A stretch of DNA of 64,000 bases from Streptomyces sp. NBC_00083 (lineage in GTDB: Bacteria; Actinomycetota; Actinomycetes; Streptomycetales; Streptomycetaceae), in NCBI RefSeq assembly GCF_026343295.1, contig NZ_JAPELY010000001.1, positions 1 to 64,000 on the forward strand, read 5' to 3'. The notes beneath the pieces are model-generated. The model saw only the letters and a list, made by a program, of their open reading frames with translations, had not been told where the DNA came from and searched no databases. This document shows positions 58,242 through 64,000 of this stretch, piece by piece. The position numbers and the translations under genes were made by a program. Within the stretch, counting starts at the first letter, position 1, and each line of letters opens with the position of its first letter.

Positions 58242-59447
58242 ATGACCGTGTGGGACGACCTGGTGGGCCAGGAGCGCATGCAGGAGCAGCTGGCCGCCGC
58301 CGCCCGGGACGCCGACGCGCTCGTCACCGCCGAGCGGTCCGGTCAGCCGCGCCCCGAGGCGTCCAAGATGACCCACGCCTGGCTGTTCACCGGCCCGCCC
58401 GGCTCCGGCGGCCCCACCGCCGCCCGTGCCTTCGCGGCCGCCCTGCAGTGCGTCAGCCCGGACCGCGCGCTGGGCGGCATCCCGGGCTGCGGCTTCTGCG
58501 ACGGGTGCCACACGGCGCTGATCGCCACCCACGCCGATGTCACGGTCGTCACCACCGAGGGCCTCACCATCGGCGTCAAGCAGACCCGTGAACTGGTGCG
58601 GGGCGCCCAGATGTCGCCGTCCGGCGGCCGCTGGCAGGTGATCATCGTCGAGGATGCCGACCGGTTCACCGAACAGGCGGCCAACGCGGTCCTCAAGGCC
58701 GTCGAGGAGCCCGCGCCGCGCACGGTGTGGCTGCTCTGCGCGCCTTCCTTGGAGGACGTGCTGCCCACCATCAAATCCCGCTGCCGCCACCTCACCCTGC
58801 GTACGCCACCGGTCGAGGCGGTGGCCGACGTCCTGATCCGGCGCGACGGAATCGAGCCCGAGGCCGCGTACGCGGCGGCGCGCGCCACCCAGGGCCACAT
58901 CGGCCGGGCCCGCCGCCTCGCCACCGACGCGTCGGCGCGGGCCCGGCGGGCCGCGGTCCTGAAGGTGCCGCTGCGCGTCGACGACGTGGGCGGCTGCCTC
59001 AAGGCGGCGCAGGAGCTGGTGGACACCGCCGCCGAGGACGCCAAGCAGGTGGCGGAGGAGGTCGACGTCAAGGAGACCGAAGAGCTCAAGGCGGCGATGG
59101 GCCAGGTCGCGGGCGGACGCATGCCGCGCGGCACGGCCGGGGTGATGAAGGAGCTGGAGGACAAGCAGAAGCGCCGCAAGACCCGCACGCAGCGCGACAG
59201 CCTGGACCTCGCGCTCACCGAGCTGACCGGGTTCTACCGCGACGTCCTCGCGCTGCAGCTCGGCACGAGGGTGGCCATCGCCAACGAGGACGTACGCGAC
59301 GCGGTGGACCGGATCGCCCGCGCCTCCGGCCCCGAGGGCACCCTGCGCCGCATCGAATCGATCCTGGCCTGCCGCGACGCCCTGGACCGCAATGTGGCCC
59401 CGCTGCTGGCAGTAGAGGCGATGACGCTCTCGCTGAGAGCGGGCTGA
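58242..59447 (+). CDS. holB: DNA polymerase III delta' subunit
   Basis: Clamp-loader subunit of 401 residues. AAA+ fold: the Walker A region is GPPGSGGPT, lacking the usual Lys, as expected of a non-hydrolysing delta'. A zinc knuckle C-G-F-C-D-G-C and the arginine-finger S-R-C motif (K-S-R-C-R) are present, so it supplies the trans arginine to neighbouring subunits. The C-terminal helical collar fills the rest. ATG 58242 is preceded by GGTAGGGAGGGG. It sits downstream of tmk, the classic tmk-holB pair. Confidence 0.93.
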   Translation: MTVWDDLVGQERMQEQLAAAARDADALVTAERSGQPRPEASKMTHAWLFTGPPGSGGPTAARAFAAALQCVSPDRALGGIPGCGFCDGCHTALIATHADVTVVTTEGLTIGVKQTRELVRGAQMSPSGGRWQVIIVEDADRFTEQAANAVLKAVEEPAPRTVWLLCAPSLEDVLPTIKSRCRHLTLRTPPVEAVADVLIRRDGIEPEAAYAAARATQGHIGRARRLATDASARARRAAVLKVPLRVDDVGGCLKAAQELVDTAAEDAKQVAEEVDVKETEELKAAMGQVAGGRMPRGTAGVMKELEDKQKRRKTRTQRDSLDLALTELTGFYRDVLALQLGTRVAIANEDVRDAVDRIARASGPEGTLRRIESILACRDALDRNVAPLLAVEAMTLSLRAG

Positions 59448-59597
59448 GCCCCGGGGGCCGCCTCCCGCCACCCCTTCCCGCTCCCCGACCGGTCGGGCTC
59501 CCGCTCGCGGGCCGGCCGGGTCCGACGGAGTCACCCGTACGAGCCGCGCCGTCGCGCACCCGCATGCATCGCGTTACAAGGCGGCTACGCTCCGGAG

Positions 59598-61157
59598 ATG
59601 GACTCCAGGCGCCTGCTCCGTACCTCAGCCATCGCCGTAGCCACCACCGGCCTGCTCATCTCCGGCTGCTCGTCGGGCAGTTCGTCCACCTCCGCGACCG
59701 CGTCAGCGCACACCGCGACGGACGGGGACCCGGGCGGCGCCCCGAGCGCCGAGGAACTCGCCCCGTACTCCTCGCAGAAGCTGAGCTGGCGGGCGTGCGG
59801 AGTCGCGAAGTTCGAGTGCGCCACGATGAAGGCGCCGCTCGACTACGCGAAGCCCGCCGGCCCCTCCATCAACCTGGCGGTGGCCCGGGTGAAGGCCACG
59901 GGCCCCGGCAAGCGGATCGGATCGCTCCTGGTCAACCCGGGCGGCCCGGGGGGCTCGGCGGTCGGCTACCTCCAGTCGTACGCGGGCATCGGCTACCCCG
60001 CGCCGGTGCGGGCCCGCTACGACATGGTGGCCGTGGACCCGCGCGGGGTGGCCCGCAGCGAGCCCGTCGAATGCCTGACGGGCCAGCAGATGGACGCGTA
60101 CACGGAGGTCGACCAGACCCCCGACGACCCGGCCCAACAGACCGCTCTGACCAAGGCGTTCAAGGAGTTCGCCGCCGGCTGCGAAGCCAAGTCGGGCAAG
60201 GTCCTGCCCCATGTGTCCACGGTCGAGGCGGCCCGAGACATGGACCTCCTGCGCCAAGTGCTCGGCGACGAGAAGCTGCACTACGTCGGCGCCTCGTACG
60301 GCACGTTCCTCGGCGCGACCTACGCCGAGCTCTACCCCTCCCGCACCGGCCGGCTCGTCCTCGACGGCGCCATGGACCCGTCCCTCTCCTCCCTCGACAT
60401 GAACCGCGACCAGACGGCGGGCTTCGAGACGGCCTTCAAGTCCTTCGCGACGGACTGCGCCAAGCAGAAGGACTGCCCGCTGGGCCGCGGCTCGGTCGAG
60501 GACGCCTCGGACCGCCTCCGCGCGTTCTTCAAGGCCGCCGACGCCAAACCGATCCCCACCGGCCAGAGCCGCAAGCTCGGCGAGGCCCTCGCCACGACCG
60601 GGGTGATCGCCGCGATGTACGACGAGGCGGCCTGGCCGGAGCTGCGCACGGCCCTGGCCCGCGCCATGAAGGGCGACGGCGCGGGACTGCTCACGCTGGC
60701 GGACTCGTACTACGAGCGGGACGCGAGCGGGAAGTACGCGAACCTGATGTTCGCCAACGCCGCCGTGAACTGCCTGGACGCCCCGCCGTCCTTCACCGGC
60801 CCCACCGAGGTGACCGCGGCCCTGCCCTCCTTCGAGCAGGCCTCCCCGGTCTTCGGCGAGGGCTTCGCCTGGTCCGCCCTGAACTGCGCGTACTGGCCCG
60901 TCAAAGCCACCGGCACCCCGCACCGCATCGAGGCGAAGGGCGCCGCCCCCATCCTGGTCGTCGGCACCACCCGCGACCCCGCGACCCCGTACAAGTGGGC
61001 CCAGTCCCTCGCCGACCAGCTCTCCTCCGGCACCCTCCTCACCTACGAGGGCGACGGCCACACGGCGTACGGCCGAGGGAGCGACTGCATCGACACCGCG
61101 ATCAACACCTACCTCCTCGACGGCACCCCGCCGGCCAAGGGAAAGCGCTGCTCATAG
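59598..61157 (+). CDS. secreted tripeptidyl aminopeptidase (alpha/beta hydrolase lipoprotein)
   Basis: Extracellular peptidase of 519 residues that removes tripeptides from N-termini. Signal peptide with lipobox I-S-G-C (Cys 25) and a Ser-rich linker. The nucleophile Ser is in GASYGTFLG, the Asp in T-T-R-D-P-A-T-P and the His in GDGHTAYG; NPGGPGGS is the oxyanion-hole motif. This is the SlpD/Tap family of Streptomyces. ATG 59598 has CGGAG about ten bases upstream. It stands alone before the tRNA-Thr. Confidence 0.93.
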   Translation: MDSRRLLRTSAIAVATTGLLISGCSSGSSSTSATASAHTATDGDPGGAPSAEELAPYSSQKLSWRACGVAKFECATMKAPLDYAKPAGPSINLAVARVKATGPGKRIGSLLVNPGGPGGSAVGYLQSYAGIGYPAPVRARYDMVAVDPRGVARSEPVECLTGQQMDAYTEVDQTPDDPAQQTALTKAFKEFAAGCEAKSGKVLPHVSTVEAARDMDLLRQVLGDEKLHYVGASYGTFLGATYAELYPSRTGRLVLDGAMDPSLSSLDMNRDQTAGFETAFKSFATDCAKQKDCPLGRGSVEDASDRLRAFFKAADAKPIPTGQSRKLGEALATTGVIAAMYDEAAWPELRTALARAMKGDGAGLLTLADSYYERDASGKYANLMFANAAVNCLDAPPSFTGPTEVTAALPSFEQASPVFGEGFAWSALNCAYWPVKATGTPHRIEAKGAAPILVVGTTRDPATPYKWAQSLADQLSSGTLLTYEGDGHTAYGRGSDCIDTAINTYLLDGTPPAKGKRCS

Positions 61158-61263
61158 CCCCACCACCCCGCGCACCCGGGTGACCCCGGACCTGGTCAGA
61201 AGCACTCCAGAAACTGTGTAGACTTGGCGACGCTGCTGCTCGCACCATGGTGCGCAGAGCGGT

Positions 61264-61337
61264 GCCGCCTTAGCTCAGCTGGCCAGAGCAACGCACTCGT
61301 AATGCGTAGGTCTCGGGTTCGAATCCCGAAGGCGGCT
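61264..61337 (+). tRNA. tRNA-Thr (anticodon CGT)
   Basis: Acceptor stem GCCGCCT/AGGCGGC, D-arm TAGCTCAG, anticodon stem ACGCA/TGCGT with loop CTCGTAA (anticodon CGT), T-arm GGGTTCGAATCCC. Discriminator T; CCA not encoded. A promoter-like TAGACT (61219-61224) lies about 40 bases upstream. Unlike tRNA-Pro, no integrase or attachment repeat is next to it. Confidence 0.96.
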
Positions 61338-61343
61338 CTGTGG

Positions 61344-61380
61344 AAGCCCCAGGACTCACTCGCCGTGACCTGGGGCTTTT
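61344..61380 (+). terminator. terminator after tRNA-Thr
   Basis: 10-bp perfect stem AAGCCCCAGG/CCTGGGGCTT (61344-61353, 61369-61378) ending in TTTT, seven bases past the tRNA. It also sits 19 bases from the end of the convergent MFS gene. Confidence 0.88.
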
Positions 61381-61398
61381 GCTTGTCCGCGGCGCTCC

Positions 61399-62670
61399 TC
61401 ACCGCACCGACCGGATCCGCCCCACCAGCACCGACCCGCCCACCCCGATCGCCCCCGCCAGCGCGTACAGCACGCCGTACCCGCCCAGGTGTGTCACGAC
61501 CGGCGCCGCGATCGCCGGGGCCAGTACCTGCGGGAGGGCGTTGGCGATGTTGATGACGCCCAGGTCCCGGCCCCGATCGGCGGCGCTCGGCAGGACGTCG
61601 GTGAGCAGGGCGAAGTCGACCGACGTGTACACCCCGTAGCCGACCCCCAGCACCAGCGAAGCCACCACCGCGCCGGTCCACGTCTGCCACACCGCCAGCA
61701 GCAGCGTCGCCGCCGAGATGACCAGACCCGACCACACCACGAACACCTTCCGCCGGCCCGTACGGTCCGACCAGATGCCGCCGATCACCACCGTGGCCAG
61801 CAGCGTCACCGCGTCGAGCGCGGTCAGGACGAGCACCCCGGTGTCCGCGTCACCCTCGTACCGCACCGCGTCGGTCAGGTAGTACAGCAGATACATCGTG
61901 CTGATCGAGTACGACAGGTTCATCAGGAAGCGGGTCAGCCACGCCCACCCGAAGTCCGGATGGCGCCGCGGGTCGATCCAGAAGCCCGACACGAACTCCC
62001 GCCAACGGAACGGGGGCCGGGCGGACGCAGGCAGGCGCGCGTCCCGGCGCATCGCCACGTACGGGACGACCGCGAGGAGCGAGAAGACCGCGCACGCCAC
62101 ATACCCCGCCGCGATGCCGCCCGCCGCCGTCGCCAGCGCCGTCCCGACCAGGATGCCCCCGACCTGTGACACCCCGAGCCACCCGCCCACCAACCCCCGC
62201 CGCCGGTACGGCACTTGATCCGGAACCGCGGCGGTCAGCGCGGCGAACGACGCGTTCAGCGCGAGCTGCACCAGGCACCAGCCCGCCGTCATCGCCGCCA
62301 CATCCGGCGCCCACGCCAGGACGGCCAGCCCCGCCGCCCCACCCGCGCCGCCCGCCACCACCCACGGGATCCGGCGCCCCACCCGCGCCGTCGTCCGGTC
62401 GGACAGCGCACCGAACACCGGGTTCGCCACCATCGAGACCGCGGCCCCCACACCCGTCACCAGAGCCAGCGTCGACGCCTTGTGACCGGGCGTGAAGTGC
62501 TCCGCCTGCCGCGCCAGGAGCAGCTGCAGCGGACCGAACCAGCCCACCCACACCCCGAGGTTGGCCAGCGACAACGCCCCCACCCATCGCCCGCCCGGCT
62601 CCCCGCCGCCCTCCCCGTCCGCCCCCTCCACCGGCACGCCCGGGGCCTCGGCCCCGGGCTCCGCCGTCAC
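61399..62670 (-). CDS. MFS sugar transporter
   Basis: Twelve-segment MFS permease of 423 residues. It starts at GTG 62670, overlapping the beta-glucosidase stop by four bases. Features: [17 protein letters not shown] (the loop 2-3 motif of GPH-like cation symporters), [14 protein letters not shown] in the C-terminal half, and several acidic residues in helices. Coupled to a GH1 gene, so it probably imports a glycoside for the beta-glucosidase; the substrate is inferred from context. Confidence 0.88.
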   Translation of the reverse strand: MTAEPGAEAPGVPVEGADGEGGGEPGGRWVGALSLANLGVWVGWFGPLQLLLARQAEHFTPGHKASTLALVTGVGAAVSMVANPVFGALSDRTTARVGRRIPWVVAGGAGGAAGLAVLAWAPDVAAMTAGWCLVQLALNASFAALTAAVPDQVPYRRRGLVGGWLGVSQVGGILVGTALATAAGGIAAGYVACAVFSLLAVVPYVAMRRDARLPASARPPFRWREFVSGFWIDPRRHPDFGWAWLTRFLMNLSYSISTMYLLYYLTDAVRYEGDADTGVLVLTALDAVTLLATVVIGGIWSDRTGRRKVFVVWSGLVISAATLLLAVWQTWTGAVVASLVLGVGYGVYTSVDFALLTDVLPSAADRGRDLGVINIANALPQVLAPAIAAPVVTHLGGYGVLYALAGAIGVGGSVLVGRIRSVR

Positions 62671-64000
62671 CGGGCTTCCCCGGCGGACCGCGGACGGCTG
62701 CGCGCGATCACGTCCCGGTACCAGGCGTACGAGTCCTTCGGGGTGCGCGCCAGCGTCTCGAAGTCGACGTGGACGAGACCGAAACGCTGCCGGTACCCCT
62801 CCGCCCACTCGAAGTTGTCCAGGAGCGACCAGACGAAGTAGCCGCGCACGTCGACACCGTCGGCCATCGCCCGGTGCAGGGCGCGCAGATGACCGTCGTG
62901 GTAGGCGATCCTCCGGGCGTCGGCCACCCGGCCGCCGGCCGCCGGATCGGGCCCGTCCCCGTACGAGCAGCCGTTCTCGGTGATGATCACGGGCGGAAGC
63001 GCGCCCCCGTAACGGGAGCCGAAGGCCACGAGCAGCTCGTGCAGCCCGTCGGGCACCACCGGCCAGCCGAAGTCGGTCCGTTCGGGACCCCCCATGCCGG
63101 GACCCTCCATCTCGAACAGGCCGAACGGCAGGTCCGGCGGGAGCGCGATCCCCGCGAGGCTGGTGGCGGCGTCCGGCGCCGGGGCGCCGACGAGCGCCGG
63201 GTTGTAGTAGTTGATCCCGTACCAGTCCAGCGGCGCGGAGATCGTCCTCAGGTCCTCGGCGACCGGACCCGGCATCAGCTCGGCCCAGCCCTCGGGGTAG
63301 GCGCCGGTGAGGACCGGGTCGGCGAACAGGCGGTTCATGAGCGTGTCGTACAGCTCGGCCGCGCCCCGGTCCTCGTCCGTGCCGCCGGCCGTACGCACCG
63401 GGCTGTGCGAGACCGCGATCCCGATCTCCCGCGCCCCGGCGGCGCGCAGCGCCTCAACTGCCCTTCCGTGGGCGAGCAGTTGGTGGTGGGCCGCGGGGAG
63501 CGCGTCGAAGACTAGGTCCTTGCCGGGGGCGTGCTCGCCGATCCCGTAGCCGAGCAGGGTGACCTCGGCCGGCTCGTTGATGGTGATCCAGCGCGGCACG
63601 CGGTCGGCGAGCCGCTCCGCCACGACCGAGGCGTACGCGGCGAACCGTTCGGCGGTGTCCCGCTCCAGCCAGCCGCCGCGCTCCTCGAGGGCGAGCGGGG
63701 TGTCCCAGTGGAACAGGGTGGGTACGGGGGCGATCCCGGCGGCGCACACCTCGTCGACGAGCCGGTCGTAGAAGTCGAGCCCGCGCTGGTTGGCGGGGCC
63801 CGTCCCCGTCGGCTGCACGCGCGGCCAGGAGACGGAGAACCGGTAGGCGCCGACGCCGAGTCCGGCCATCAGCGCGACGTCGTCGCGGTAGCGGTGATAG
63901 TGGTCGACGGCGACGTTCGCGTGCGTACCGTCCTTGATGCGGCCGGGCTCCTTGGTGAACGCGTCCCACACCGAGGGCCCCCGGCCGTCGGCGTCCACGG
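62667..64000 (-). CDS. GH1 beta-glucosidase, N-terminus cut by window edge
   Basis: Glycoside hydrolase family 1 enzyme cleaving beta-glucosides. Acid/base Glu in W-I-T-I-N-E-P-A and nucleophile Glu in V-I-I-T-E-N-G; the family [15 protein letters not shown] and [16 protein letters not shown] segments are also present. The sequence begins at the [13 protein letters not shown] segment, which normally comes ~20 residues after the start, so a short N-terminal piece lies beyond base 64000. It forms an operon with the MFS transporter (stop and start overlap). Confidence 0.94.
   Translation of the reverse strand, partial: VDADGRGPSVWDAFTKEPGRIKDGTHANVAVDHYHRYRDDVALMAGLGVGAYRFSVSWPRVQPTGTGPANQRGLDFYDRLVDEVCAAGIAPVPTLFHWDTPLALEERGGWLERDTAERFAAYASVVAERLADRVPRWITINEPAEVTLLGYGIGEHAPGKDLVFDALPAAHHQLLAHGRAVEALRAAGAREIGIAVSHSPVRTAGGTDEDRGAAELYDTLMNRLFADPVLTGAYPEGWAELMPGPVAEDLRTISAPLDWYGINYYNPALVGAPAPDAATSLAGIALPPDLPFGLFEMEGPGMGGPERTDFGWPVVPDGLHELLVAFGSRYGGALPPVIITENGCSYGDGPDPAAGGRVADARRIAYHDGHLRALHRAMADGVDVRGYFVWSLLDNFEWAEGYRQRFGLVHVDFETLARTPKDSYAWYRDVIARSRPRSAGEAR

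Noticed and set aside
61264..61337. Second integration site at tRNA-Thr
   Set aside because: No integrase, repeat of the tRNA end or drop in GC is visible on either side within the window.

Overview
The window is chromosomal DNA of a Streptomyces species (order Kitasatosporales, Actinomycetota). The evidence is very high GC with strong third-position G/C bias, many GTG/TTG starts and ATGA/GTGA overlaps, and a gene set typical of the genus: wblA, bldG, a Crp regulator, the Ssd/Tad block, a proton pyrophosphatase, a topA with an Ala/Lys tail, and a thymidylate kinase embedded in a giant fusion. From about 2.5 kb to 59 kb the order matches a block I recall as broadly conserved between Streptomyces and Mycobacterium: metallophosphoesterase - PonA2 - WhiB - ArsA pair - RidA/NUDIX/MBL - Crp - Nth - NUDIX - MarP - EphE - holin-like - Acs - HAD - 6C RNA - Ssd - Tad - helicase - TopA - HolB. 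That comparison is from memory and was not computed.

Region by region. (1) 1-2342 is low-GC accessory DNA: the end of a C5 DNA methyltransferase gene, a tail-to-tail candidate restriction endonuclease, and a tyrosine integrase lacking its N-terminal domain. It abuts the 3' end of a tRNA-Pro gene, the usual layout for an element integrated at a tRNA. (2) 2.5-14.3 kb holds a metallophosphoesterase, a YqeY protein, a class A penicillin-binding protein, WblA, two ArsA-like ATPases, a RidA protein, a NUDIX protein, an MBL hydrolase and Crp. (3) 14.8-23.4 kb holds endonuclease III, a CoA-type NUDIX hydrolase, the MarP membrane protease, a GH4 glycosidase, an epoxide-hydrolase-like enzyme, a holin-like membrane protein and NhaA. 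(4) 23.7-31.7 kb holds acetyl-CoA synthetase, a SulP-STAS-beta-carbonic anhydrase fusion, a deacetylase-like lipoprotein, a CooC/ParA ATPase and a degenerate Fic-like protein. (5) 32.1-38.7 kb holds a HAD phosphatase, the 6C small RNA and a Tad-type pilus/secretion operon led by Ssd. (6) 38.6-51.5 kb holds a DUF1998-type helicase, bldG with its anti-sigma partner, hppA, a lipoprotein, a methyltransferase, and an ArsR-type regulator next to an ABC-2 exporter. (7) 51.6-61.2 kb holds topA, the MFS-thymidylate kinase-coiled coil fusion, holB and a secreted tripeptidyl aminopeptidase. (8) 61.2-64.0 kb holds tRNA-Thr, then on the minus strand a GH1 beta-glucosidase (cut by the window edge) coupled to an MFS sugar transporter.

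How they work together: the centre of the window is a housekeeping and development block. It contains cell-wall synthesis (PBP), redox and developmental regulators (WblA, BldG with its anti-sigma factor, Crp), DNA maintenance (Nth, TopA, HolB, Tmk, helicase) and envelope stress or secretion functions (MarP, EphE, Tad). The points most worth a second look are the tRNA-Pro island with its unclassified endonuclease, the 6C RNA upstream of ssd, the Fic-like protein lacking the catalytic motif, an EF-hand-like loop on the NhaA tail, a Cys/His-rich linker inside the SulP-carbonic anhydrase fusion, and a run of low-complexity expansions and short-period tandem repeats in and between otherwise conserved genes.
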